Positions 1-7,109 of a DNA stretch of 10,812 nt are shown here, in pieces (the stretch's first letter is position 1; each line of letters begins with the position of its first letter). A model generated the notes under the pieces. It saw only the letters and a program-made list of their open reading frames with translations. It was not told where the DNA came from and did no database searches. The stretch is from NCBI GenBank assembly GCA_030149585.1, contig JASFBJ010000109.1, positions 1-10,812 on the forward strand. The letters run 5' to 3'. A program made the translations under genes and the position numbers. The stretch comes from Desulfobacterales bacterium. Its GTDB lineage: Bacteria > Desulfobacterota > Desulfobacteria > Desulfobacterales > JASFBJ01.

Positions 1-768
1 TTAGTTTTCTGGAATGTACTTTCCGGAAATTATACGAGGTGCATAGGCAGTAGATACAGCAAAAAGGAATTTACTCATTCGGAGCCGGGGACCAGCGGCA
101 TGTCATTTTTACCGCATACCAGTGGTGTCGTTCACTATCCCAAAAATCAGAGAATATGTATGATTGGCATCCAGATGGCACCCCATACACTCGGCACAAT
201 TTTAAATCAGCGTGTCAAAGGCATTCCCCAAGAGCTTCGCAGGGCGATAAACGGTGAGGAAAGGAAGTTCTTTTACACTTGTGAGACCATAAAACCCATG
301 ACGGGTATCGTCCTCCAACAAATGCTTAACTGCCCCTATGAGGGTGATATCAGACAGATATACCTTGAAGGTAAGGTTATGGAGCTAATTGCGATAAAAC
401 TAGCCAATAATGACAAAGGCGATTCCCTGGAATTTTCAAAAAGCCCTGATGAAGAAAAAATACGACAGGCAAAAAATATTCTCATTAAAGACTTGGAAAA
501 TACGCCCAGCCTCCGTGATCTCGCGAAATGCGTTGGCCTCACCCATACCCGCCTCAGCAGGGGATTCCGCAATATTTACGGCATGAGCGTGTTTAGCTAT
601 TTGCGGGCGTATCGACTGAATTACGCTCAAATGCTTCTGCAAGATAAGGACATGAATATTACCGAAGTGGCTTATGCGTCTGGGTTTAGCAGTCCCAGCC
701 ACTTTGCGAAGGATTTCTTCAAATGCTACGGCGTTCAGCCGAGGCTTTATCGTAGACAAATCTTATAG
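1..768 (+). CDS. AraC-family transcriptional regulator, PchR/YbtA-like (5' end outside window)
   Basis: Probable DNA-binding activator of the receptor operon that follows. The frame is open from base 1 with no stop, so the gene starts upstream of the window; the ATG at 100 is internal, because residues before it (FWNVLSG..., then a short spacer to the GMSFLP stretch) read like the cupin-like sensor domain of PchR proteins. The C-terminal 100 residues are a typical double helix-turn-helix: SLRDLAKCVGLTHTRLSRGF is the first HTH, and ITEVAYASGFSSPSHFAKDF is the conserved AraC signature before the GVQP motif. The VFSYLRAYRLNYAQMLL linker helix is characteristic of PchR/YbtA relatives, which sense ferric siderophores (known for the family). 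Its place just ahead of a TonB-dependent receptor on the same strand supports that role. The ligand is unknown. Confidence is high for AraC, moderate for the PchR subgroup. Confidence 0.92.
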   Translation, partial: LVFWNVLSGNYTRCIGSRYSKKEFTHSEPGTSGMSFLPHTSGVVHYPKNQRICMIGIQMAPHTLGTILNQRVKGIPQELRRAINGEERKFFYTCETIKPMTGIVLQQMLNCPYEGDIRQIYLEGKVMELIAIKLANNDKGDSLEFSKSPDEEKIRQAKNILIKDLENTPSLRDLAKCVGLTHTRLSRGFRNIYGMSVFSYLRAYRLNYAQMLLQDKDMNITEVAYASGFSSPSHFAKDFFKCYGVQPRLYRRQIL

Positions 769-1040
769 CCTTTTTCCCTCTTTACCGCCCAATTTGATAC
801 AGAGGTATGCTGATCTGAGAAGTATTTTAAACTTTTACCTTTCCAAAAAGCGTGAATGCAAGTCGTTTGAGGCTGCCTTTTTGTTTATGTCGCCCAATTA
901 ATTTTGGCGAGTGAAACAGCAAAATTTTATAATAAAATCGCTTTTTGTTCCGCAAATGATAAAAAAATTCCTCATATGTTAGCACTGGCAGTCATTTTTG
1001 GATATTTAATGGTGTCAAAGGGATAAAAGGAGGAAAGATC
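769..1040 (+). promoter_or_regulatory. Regulator-receptor intergenic region, likely control region of the receptor operon
   Basis: This 272-base AT-rich gap separates the AraC gene from the receptor and holds no convincing gene. It contains three occurrences of a CAAAAAG element in both orientations (844-850 forward, 877-883 and 941-947 reverse), two of them extended to CAAAAAGCG/CGCTTTTTG. It also holds a candidate sigma-70 promoter at 904-933 and an AGGAGG ribosome-binding site at 1028-1033, seven bases before the receptor ATG. I see no strong intrinsic terminator after the AraC gene, so partial read-through is possible. Confidence 0.5.
904..933 (+). promoter_or_regulatory. Candidate sigma-70 promoter for the receptor operon
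   Basis: A perfect TATAAT lies at 928-933, with TTGGCG (4 of 6 matches to TTGACA) at 904-909 and an 18-base spacer. Transcription would start near 940 and leave a leader of about 100 bases. The reverse CGCTTTTTG element (939-947) would sit over the start point and the forward CAAAAAGCG copy (844-852) upstream. The surroundings are AT-rich, so a chance TATAAT is quite possible. Confidence 0.35.
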
Positions 1041-3194
1041 ATGAAAAAAAACAAAGGAAGGTTTAAGTTGGCAGGTACTCTGGCTGCGATATTTGCAGTC
1101 ACATTTGGTATTAACTTGTTATCGGTTCATCTTGCAGCGGCCCAGCAGGAGAGGATGAAACAGGTAGTAGCCCAGGAGGAATATGAGCTGGAGACTATTA
1201 CTGTTACTGCCCAAAAGCGAGAAGAAAACGTCCATGATGTGCCCATGAGTGTGTCTGTTTTCTCAGATATTCAGCTTGAGGATGCCGGCATTGAAAATAC
1301 CCTTGATCTTACGCGTTTTACCCCAAACGTATATATGAAGTACAGCACTGCCGGGAATATTATCGTATTTCGAGGTATCTCGGCCTTTGATACATCCATA
1401 TATAGTTCTGCTGGATTTTATGTGGATGATGTTTGCTATCCTCTCCATTATATGCACAATCCCGATTTTTTTGATATTGAACGTGTTGAAGTTCTAAAAG
1501 GTCCTCAGGGAACACTCTATGGAAGAAATAGTGAATCAGGGGTTATCAATATCATCACCAAACAGCCGGATAACGATCTGAGAGGGAAAATCTTCGGCGA
1601 ATACGGAAATTACGATACCTCACACGGAAATATTGGCAGTTACCGGACTGGAGGCAATATCAGCGGTCCTATAGTAAGGGACAAATTGTACATAGGGCTT
1701 GCCGGGCAATGGGAAGATTCGGATGGTTTCATGAAAAATGAATATAATGACGATAACAAAGCGGGTAAAATAGACCACTTAAACGGTCGGGGCACCTTGC
1801 GATGGACACCAACAGACCGATGGGACATTACCTTGATTGGAGATATTATGGATGATGATGATGGCAAGGGTTATTACAGATTCCTCACCGGTCCGTCTAA
1901 AACAGGTCGTCATGGAATTGCATATGATGGCGAAAATTACTGGAACAATGAAGGCGATGGCCAGACGCTGCGGGTTAAGTATGAAGGCAATGTATTCAAT
2001 CTTCTGTCACTTACCGGCAGGAGTTACTATGACAGTGAAAGGGGGTCGGATTTTGATTGTACCTCCGCTCCCTTTGGAAATAATATCTTTGAATTTGAAA
2101 ACAACCTTTTGAGCGAAGAGGTGCGTGTCTCATCTCTTAAAAACAGCGGACCTTTTCAGTGGCTGGCTGGCCTTTATGGCTTTACAGAGGATACCGACGT
2201 AGCTTTTGACATGCAAAGACAGAACCAGGCAATGAAGCAGATCCGTAACACAGAGATGGACATCGATGGCTATGCCATTTTTGGACAGGGCACTTACACC
2301 CTTTTCGACAAACTCCACCTGACAGCAGGTCTGCGCTATGACCATTTAGATTTAGAAGGCGAACAAGAATTTATAAGTGCAAATAGTATGGAAAAATATA
2401 ATAAGGGTCTTGATTATGATGAAGTTTTACCTAAATTCTCTTTAGCTTACGATTTTACCCATGACATCATGTCCTATGCTTCCGTCTCAAAGGGATATCT
2501 TGCCGGCGGCTACAGTTATAATTTTGCGACCGGCCCGGAAAATTTTACCTATGACCCGGAATATACCTGGAATTATGAAATAGGAGTTAAAACATCACGG
2601 TTTGATAAAAAGCTTAAGGCCAATTTGTCGCTCTTTTATATTGATATAGAAGATAAACAGGTTACCGAATATGTCCCTGGTGTTATGGGCGCACGAAAAA
2701 TTACAAATGCCGCTGAAGCACACTCTCAGGGGGTTGAATTGGAACTACAGGCGCGTCCTGTAAATGGTTTAGATTTGATCGCCGGCTTTGGATACACTGA
2801 TACAGAGGTTGATGACTGGGTTACCACCGAATTCAATAAGGGTACATCTCAGTTTGAACAATACGACTATACGGGCAACGACCTGCCAAACGCCCCCCAA
2901 TACACCTATAACTTAGGCGTGCAGTACCGCCACCAGAGCGGTTTCTTTGGAAGGGCGGACCTGCTTGGGATAGGTGATTTTTATTTTGATGCAAAAAATA
3001 CATTAAAAGAGAGCGCATACCAAATTGTCAATCTTCGTATGGGTTATGAAGGAGAATCCTTTGATATCATTTTCTGGTGCAAGAATATGTTTGATGAAGA
3101 ATTCGAAACGATGAAAATACATTGGGGTGGAAACGAACTGGGCCACGATGGTGAACCCCGAATGTTTGGCGTAAAAATGACTTACCGGTTTTAA
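1041..3194 (+). CDS. TonB-dependent outer-membrane receptor, FyuA-like (siderophore-type)
   Basis: Outer-membrane beta-barrel that imports a scarce ligand, probably a metal chelate, using TonB energy. The 717-residue length is normal for the family. The start is fixed by AGGAGG seven bases upstream. Residues 1-34 form a Sec signal peptide (KKNK..., hydrophobic core, cleavage near LAAA/QQ). A TonB box lies at about 50-57 (LETITVTA). The plug domain spans about 58-175 with FRGIS, FYVDD and the strong ERVEVLKGPQGTLYGRN motif followed by VINIITKQP. The rest is barrel, with typical late motifs (SKGYLAGGY, NYEIGVK, HSQGVELE, NMFDEEFE) and a terminal aromatic residue (YRF). The pattern resembles FyuA, the yersiniabactin receptor. 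With a PchR/YbtA-like regulator directly upstream, a siderophore-type ligand is the best inference, but corrinoids or other metal complexes remain possible. No TonB-ExbB-ExbD genes are in the window. Confidence 0.95.
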   Translation: MKKNKGRFKLAGTLAAIFAVTFGINLLSVHLAAAQQERMKQVVAQEEYELETITVTAQKREENVHDVPMSVSVFSDIQLEDAGIENTLDLTRFTPNVYMKYSTAGNIIVFRGISAFDTSIYSSAGFYVDDVCYPLHYMHNPDFFDIERVEVLKGPQGTLYGRNSESGVINIITKQPDNDLRGKIFGEYGNYDTSHGNIGSYRTGGNISGPIVRDKLYIGLAGQWEDSDGFMKNEYNDDNKAGKIDHLNGRGTLRWTPTDRWDITLIGDIMDDDDGKGYYRFLTGPSKTGRHGIAYDGENYWNNEGDGQTLRVKYEGNVFNLLSLTGRSYYDSERGSDFDCTSAPFGNNIFEFENNLLSEEVRVSSLKNSGPFQWLAGLYGFTEDTDVAFDMQRQNQAMKQIRNTEMDIDGYAIFGQGTYTLFDKLHLTAGLRYDHLDLEGEQEFISANSMEKYNKGLDYDEVLPKFSLAYDFTHDIMSYASVSKGYLAGGYSYNFATGPENFTYDPEYTWNYEIGVKTSRFDKKLKANLSLFYIDIEDKQVTEYVPGVMGARKITNAAEAHSQGVELELQARPVNGLDLIAGFGYTDTEVDDWVTTEFNKGTSQFEQYDYTGNDLPNAPQYTYNLGVQYRHQSGFFGRADLLGIGDFYFDAKNTLKESAYQIVNLRMGYEGESFDIIFWCKNMFDEEFETMKIHWGGNELGHDGEPRMFGVKMTYRF

Positions 3195-3225
3195 GCAAAT
3201 TCAAACAGGCAGCAAATTGAGAGTA

Positions 3226-3249
3226 TTTTATGCCGGAACGGCAATAAAA
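3226..3249 (+). promoter_or_regulatory. Hairpin overlapping the first ribosome-binding site of MT1
   Basis: TGCCG (3231-3235), loop GAA, and CGGCA (3239-3243) form a perfect five-pair stem. It is extended by TTTTA (3226-3230) pairing with TAAAA (3245-3249) around one bulged A. The right arm runs into the AAAAGGA site that serves the ATG at 3260, so folding could mask it. It has no T-run, so it is not a classical terminator. Confidence 0.35.
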
Positions 3250-3331
3250 GGAACTGAATATGAAAGCAGTAAAATTGGTGAAGGATGGCAGGCCTGTGTG
3301 GTTAACTCTTTGGCAATCTGGAGGTTATAGA

Positions 3332-4372
3332 ATGAGTTCTAATGGAAAATCCCTGAACAACTATCCCGGCTATGCCCCTCTTGTGAACACATTTTTTGGG
3401 GCGATTCATTGTAATTTGTTGCTGGTTGCGACCGAACTGAAAATTTTTGACCATCTAACTGAGCCGTGCACGTCGTTAAACATTGCAGAAAAAATTAATG
3501 GTCACCCAGAGAACATCAGACGATTTCTAAATGCTCTTGTTTCTGTCTATTTGCTCTCTAAATCTGACGGCATTTATTGCAATACGGAACTGGCAAACAA
3601 CTATCTGGTTTCTTCTGAGGAAACTTATCTTGGAGGGATGCTGCTTGATTTGGCGCAAATGCAGATGCAAAGTTCGGAAGATATGAAGCGTCTGGTACTG
3701 GAAGGACCGCCGGATTTACGTCCTGAGCAAATGATTGGGCGGGAAGAAAGGTGGAAGCAAGCTGCGAAAAATCTGGTGCCTTATCAGAAGGCTGGTGTCG
3801 CCAGTCAGGCTGTCGCCATTGTTTCGGCTTTGCCGGAGTTTCCTGCATTCCGAAAAATGCTTGATCTCGGTGGTGGCCCCGGAATCATAGGACTGAGCAT
3901 TGTATCCAGCCATCCACATATGACCGGTGTGCTTTTTGATTTGCCAATGGTTGTTGGTGCTGCTGAATCAGAGATCCGCAATCAGGGCATGGAAGATCGA
4001 ATGTCTGTCCTTCCCGGCGATTACAACATAGACTCTTTTGGTGAAGACTATGATCTTGTGTGGTCGAGCCTCAATCTCTATTACGCTAAGAATTTAACCG
4101 TGCTTATCCGCCGTATTCATGAATCTTTGAATCCCGGTGGGGTTTTTGTAAGTATTCATGAAGGACTTACTGACGAAAAAACAAGTCCCCCGGATTTTGT
4201 TCTCAGCCGTCTGGCTCTTTCTCTTCGCGGGCAGGAACTGGTCTTTGAGCAGGGTGAAATTGCTTCGGCGATGCTTGATGCAGGCTTTCAGTCTGTTGCG
4301 AGTCGCACAGTCCGGACGCCCCACGGCCCGGTAGATGTAGATATTGCCAGAAAAGCCCCACAAAAGAGCTAA
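3332..4372 (+). CDS. SAM-dependent methyltransferase MT1 (O-methyltransferase family 2 fold)
   Basis: Predicted cytoplasmic methyltransferase of the acetylserotonin/CrtF-type group, with an N-terminal dimerisation/winged-helix domain (about 15-100) and a C-terminal Rossmann domain. SAM motif I is MLDLGGGPGIIGLSI (176-190), followed by an acidic LFDLP strand (201-205), GDYNIDSF (about 229-236), DYDLV and the LNPGG turn near 266-270. The start at 3332 has GGAGG seven bases upstream and gives 346 residues, a normal length. An in-frame ATG at 3260 with AAAAGGA upstream would add 24 residues (MKAVKLVKDG...) that I do not recognise. It is homologous to MT2 downstream (shared LPEF, KMLDLGGG, MEDR, LNPGG, QGEIA, DIARK). 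The segment that usually carries the catalytic His of small-molecule O-methyltransferases (LHDW-like) reads SSLNLYYAKN, without His, so the acceptor may not be a simple hydroxyl. The stop lies two bases before the binding-protein start, which implies one transcript. Substrate unknown. Confidence 0.87.
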   Translation: MSSNGKSLNNYPGYAPLVNTFFGAIHCNLLLVATELKIFDHLTEPCTSLNIAEKINGHPENIRRFLNALVSVYLLSKSDGIYCNTELANNYLVSSEETYLGGMLLDLAQMQMQSSEDMKRLVLEGPPDLRPEQMIGREERWKQAAKNLVPYQKAGVASQAVAIVSALPEFPAFRKMLDLGGGPGIIGLSIVSSHPHMTGVLFDLPMVVGAAESEIRNQGMEDRMSVLPGDYNIDSFGEDYDLVWSSLNLYYAKNLTVLIRRIHESLNPGGVFVSIHEGLTDEKTSPPDFVLSRLALSLRGQELVFEQGEIASAMLDAGFQSVASRTVRTPHGPVDVDIARKAPQKS

Positions 4373-4374
4373 AC

Positions 4375-5370
4375 ATGAAAAGGATTCTGCTTATAATCAT
4401 TGTTCTCCTTTGCAGCATAAGAGGGCATACCTATGCGGCAGAGCGGCTGGAGCGTCTTGTGATCACGGGTCCGTCCGTATCCGAGACGTATCCGCTTCTG
4501 CGTATGAGCGCTGTTTCGAAACTGCGTGAGATTGCCGACAAAATCGAGTTTATTCCCTGGCATAGTACAGATCAGCTTAGGGCCATGATCGCTGCAAATC
4601 AGGTTGATTTTGTTGTTCTGACCACGGTATCGGCGGCTAATCTCTATAACAAGGGGGCACAAATCAGGATTGTCAATGTTTTTTATCCGTCCAGTACCTG
4701 GATTACTTCGGCAGATCCTGATGTTCACAGCCTCAAGGATTTAAAAGGAGCTGAGGTGGTGTTGCCTTTTCGACCCGGAGACATGCCAGAGATCATTCTC
4801 TCCGCTGTAATTTCGCGGCAGGGCATTGTCCCGCACCGCGACATCCGTTTCAGGTATGTGGGCTCGCCAATGGATGCGGTACAGCTTATGTTGCTGGGCC
4901 GCGCTATGCATGCGTTTCTGTCAGAGCCCGCAACCTCGATGGCAATCTTGCGGTCAGCTTCTATTGGAAAAAAAGTAAAGGCTCCGTTACTGCGAAAGAG
5001 TATCGATATGCAGTATGAATGGGGTCAGGCTTACCCTGAACGTCCTTTGATTCCGTTGGTGGCTGTTGCTGTTGTTGGTAACAGGGCCGCCAGCCCGGAA
5101 GTTGTGCTTCGTTTTCGCAAGGCATACAAGGAATGCGTTTCATGGTGTCTGAAACACCCGGAAGAGACAGGGAAACAGGCTGCGGCTCTTTTCCCGGGGT
5201 TGCGGACAAATCCGGTGGCTTCAAATATTAAAGAAACCAGATATCGGATGCAGACAGGTACTGAGGCCAGAAAGGATATCAACTTTTTTTTAAGTGTTCT
5301 TAAATCGGAAAATCCGGCCTGCATCGGTGGCAAGCTGCCTGATAGAAAATTCATCTGGACTGCGCAGTGA
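4375..5370 (+). CDS. ABC transporter substrate-binding protein, NitT/TauT (SsuA/NMT1-like) type
   Basis: Periplasmic binding protein that should deliver a ligand to the permease-ATPase pair encoded next. It begins two bases after the MT1 stop. Residues 1-22 are a Sec signal peptide (MKRILLIIIVLL core, cleavage near YAA/ERL); Cys13 is not in a good lipobox, so a lipoprotein is unlikely. The mature protein has the NMT1/SsuA-type pattern: LVITGPSVSETYPLLR near the start, VDFVVLTTVSAANLYNKG, SLKDLKGAEVVLP, then a GSPMDAVQLMLLGRAMHAFLSEP stretch, and a helical C-terminus. At 331 residues it is of usual length. Family members bind nitrate, sulfonates, bicarbonate, pyrimidine precursors or aromatic acids, so the ligand cannot be read from sequence. 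Its pairing with a TonB-dependent receptor suggests that it takes the compound released by that receptor into the periplasm. Confidence 0.9.
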   Translation: MKRILLIIIVLLCSIRGHTYAAERLERLVITGPSVSETYPLLRMSAVSKLREIADKIEFIPWHSTDQLRAMIAANQVDFVVLTTVSAANLYNKGAQIRIVNVFYPSSTWITSADPDVHSLKDLKGAEVVLPFRPGDMPEIILSAVISRQGIVPHRDIRFRYVGSPMDAVQLMLLGRAMHAFLSEPATSMAILRSASIGKKVKAPLLRKSIDMQYEWGQAYPERPLIPLVAVAVVGNRAASPEVVLRFRKAYKECVSWCLKHPEETGKQAAALFPGLRTNPVASNIKETRYRMQTGTEARKDINFFLSVLKSENPACIGGKLPDRKFIWTAQ

Positions 5371-6167
5371 TGAGGGAACATGGTTGCAGAGCTATGAAGA
5401 TTTCCGAAAAATTGCTTGCTGTTTTATGTTCAGCGACAGGTATTTTGCTGTTGCTTTTTTTATGGCAGCTCGCTTCCGAAACCATGTCCGGGCTGGTTAT
5501 CGCTTCTCCTGAAGATACGTTTCAGGCATTTGGTAAAATATTGACCAGAACTGATTTTTTGTCTTCTCATTTCTGTATCAGCATGCAGCGCATTTTTTTC
5601 GGCGTAACTCTTGGGGCAGCTGCAGGATTTGTACTCGGAATTCTGGCCGGAGTCAGCAGACCTTTTCGGCTGATGCTTGAACCTTTTCGCTGGGTTCTTA
5701 TGAGTGTCCCGGCCGTTATCGTCATCATGGTTTCCATGCTCTGGTTTGGAATGGGTTCTATAATGGTAGTTTTTATTACGTCAGTGCTTCTTTCTCCGAT
5801 TATCTATGTGAGTACGATTGAAGGTATGAGTTCGGTTGATCCTGATCTGCTTGAAATGGCTGCAATATATCGTTTTTCTTTATGGATAAAAATTCGCGAT
5901 ATCTATCTTATGTCTATTGCCGCTCCTCTTGCTTCTGGTGTGGCCATTGTTGTGGGCAATGGTGTTCGGGTTGTGATTTTGTCTGAAGTTTTGGGGGCAA
6001 ACGAGGGCATTGGGTATGTTTTGTCTTCGGCCCGCACAAATCTGGATATCCCGGACCTCTATGCTCTTGTCCTTCTGAGCCTTTTAATCGTTGGTATAAC
6101 AGACTTTTTTTTACTCAAGCCGGCGCAGCGCCGGCTTATGCGATGGAGAGTCCGAAGTGATGATTGA
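5370..6167 (+). CDS. ABC transporter permease, NitT/TauT (SsuC/TauC-like) type
   Basis: Inner-membrane channel subunit of the importer. The start chosen is the ATG at 5370, which shares its first base with the binding-protein stop (TGATG, translational coupling). A GTG at 5367 and an ATG at 5394 (MKISEKLL) are alternatives, and none has a clear ribosome-binding site. The roughly 265-residue protein has about six membrane segments, beginning with LLAVLCSATGILLLLFLW. It carries the binding-protein-dependent transport domain, including the cytoplasmic loop DPDLLEMAAIYRFSLWIKI that docks on the ATPase (EAA-type motif), and a late LGANEGIGYVLSSA motif typical of SsuC/TauC permeases. The 3' end overlaps the ATPase start by eight bases. 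Confidence 0.92.
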   Translation: MREHGCRAMKISEKLLAVLCSATGILLLLFLWQLASETMSGLVIASPEDTFQAFGKILTRTDFLSSHFCISMQRIFFGVTLGAAAGFVLGILAGVSRPFRLMLEPFRWVLMSVPAVIVIMVSMLWFGMGSIMVVFITSVLLSPIIYVSTIEGMSSVDPDLLEMAAIYRFSLWIKIRDIYLMSIAAPLASGVAIVVGNGVRVVILSEVLGANEGIGYVLSSARTNLDIPDLYALVLLSLLIVGITDFFLLKPAQRRLMRWRVRSDD

Positions 6168-6765
6168 ATTTGACAGGGTTACAAAGAAATACAAAGATCT
6201 GACTGTTTTGGATGATGTTAGTTTTTCGATCTCCAGAGGGGAAGTGGTCGGAATGTCCGGTCAAAGCGGAGTAGGCAAGTCTACCATACTCAAATTGATC
6301 GCGGGAATTCTGCAGCCCTCCAGCGGCAGAGTTAGAATTCAGGCATCCCGTCTTGGATATGTTTTTCAGGAGTCTCGGCTGATTTCATGGAAAACAGCTC
6401 TGGGCAATGTAACCCTTCCTCTGCGTGCCAGAGGGATATGCCCGTATGAAGCCAGCGCAACAGGAAGGCGCCTGATGGATTGGCTTGGGTTGCATGGTTT
6501 CGAGGATACTTTTCCTGCCAGACTTTCAGGCGGCATGCAGCAACGTGTAGCTCTTGCCAGGGCGCTGGCTATAAAACCGGATCTTTTGCTCATGGATGAA
6601 CCATTTAATGGCCTGGATCCTCATTTGAAAGATAACATTTTCAATTTACTTGAAAAGAAAATTGAAAAAGATCTTACAACAGTTCTTTATGTTTCGCATT
6701 ACTTAGAGGAGCTTTCACGGCTGGCATCCCGAACCATTCATTTTAAAGGAGGTAAATTGACGTGA
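6160..6765 (+). CDS. ABC transporter ATP-binding protein, NitT/TauT (SsuB/TauB-like) type
   Basis: ATPase that drives the importer. The start is ATG 6160 (MIEFDRV) after GGAGAG; a GTG at 6157 is a possible alternative. All nucleotide-binding motifs are intact: Walker A GQSGVGKST (34-42), Q-loop Gln70 (YVFQES), signature LSGGMQQR (122-129), Walker B LLLMDEP (142-148), D-loop near 151-153 and switch His180 (YVSHY). At 201 residues it is shorter than the usual 240-260 of SsuB/TauB, as it lacks the C-terminal tail, but the catalytic core is complete, so it is probably functional. The TGA stop is embedded in the GTG start of the next frame (GTGA at 6762), which shows tight coupling to the DUF6064 gene. 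Confidence 0.93.
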   Translation: MIEFDRVTKKYKDLTVLDDVSFSISRGEVVGMSGQSGVGKSTILKLIAGILQPSSGRVRIQASRLGYVFQESRLISWKTALGNVTLPLRARGICPYEASATGRRLMDWLGLHGFEDTFPARLSGGMQQRVALARALAIKPDLLLMDEPFNGLDPHLKDNIFNLLEKKIEKDLTTVLYVSHYLEELSRLASRTIHFKGGKLT

Positions 6766-7108
6766 CCTCTACAGAAGCATTTTGGAATGTACTTCGAGAG
6801 TTCAGAGATGACACCCTTATTATTCAGATAATCCTTACCATCGCGGCATCAATCTCTGTCCGGTTGATTCTTTTTCGCCCAGGCAAGCGGACAGATTCGT
6901 TCACAAAGATATTTCTTTCCTTGCGTTTGCATGGAACGGAGTCGCCTGTTTTATCATCTACTGCGGCAAGAGTATGATTGCGAAATTTTTGGGCGGCCCT
7001 TTGTATCTTGTGATCGCTTTTCTCTTTCTGGTCGACCTGTTTTTTACGAAAAAAACAGAGTTCAGTTTTCCAGATAAGGGCTGGCGGCGCAACATGCCTC
7101 TTTTTTTT
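6762..7108 (+). pseudogene. DUF6064-type membrane protein gene, broken by two single-base frameshifts
   Basis: It starts at GTG 6762, overlapping the ATPase stop, with AAAGGAGG at 6745-6752. The first 53 or so codons read TSTEAFWNVLREF...IFLS. The frame then breaks near 6921, where one T seems to be missing: TCCTTGCG would read on if it were TCCTTTGCG. The next frame continues as FAWNGVACFIIYCGKSMIAK, then FLGGPLYLVIAFLFLVDLFF, KKTEF and FPDKGWRRN up to about 7100. At the run of eight Ts (7101-7108) the frame returns to that of 6762, as if one T were extra. Read through, the product has about three hydrophobic helices and matches my memory of DUF6064 proteins (FAWNG, GAPLYLVIAFLF and WRR patterns), whose function is unknown. 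As written, translation stops at 6977. Sequencing or assembly error, true decay, or slippage at T8 are all possible. Confidence 0.68.
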
Positions 7109-7109
7109 A

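Noticed and set aside
436..759. Minus-strand open frame of 107 codons opposite the AraC gene
   Set aside because: It is a shadow of a well-supported AraC coding region with conserved motifs.
844..890. CAAAAAG ... CTTTTTG as an intrinsic terminator for the AraC gene
   Set aside because: The stem is only A-T pairs with a long loop and no GC-rich base, so termination is not supported.
4369..4728. Minus-strand open frame of 119 codons opposite the binding-protein gene
   Set aside because: The plus strand encodes a recognisable binding protein with signal peptide, and the minus frame shows no family pattern.
10..6794. The 12-mer TGGAATGTACTT occurs at 10-21 and 6783-6794, both encoding FWNVL
   Set aside because: A few 12-mer repeats are expected by chance in a window of this size, and the flanks are unrelated.
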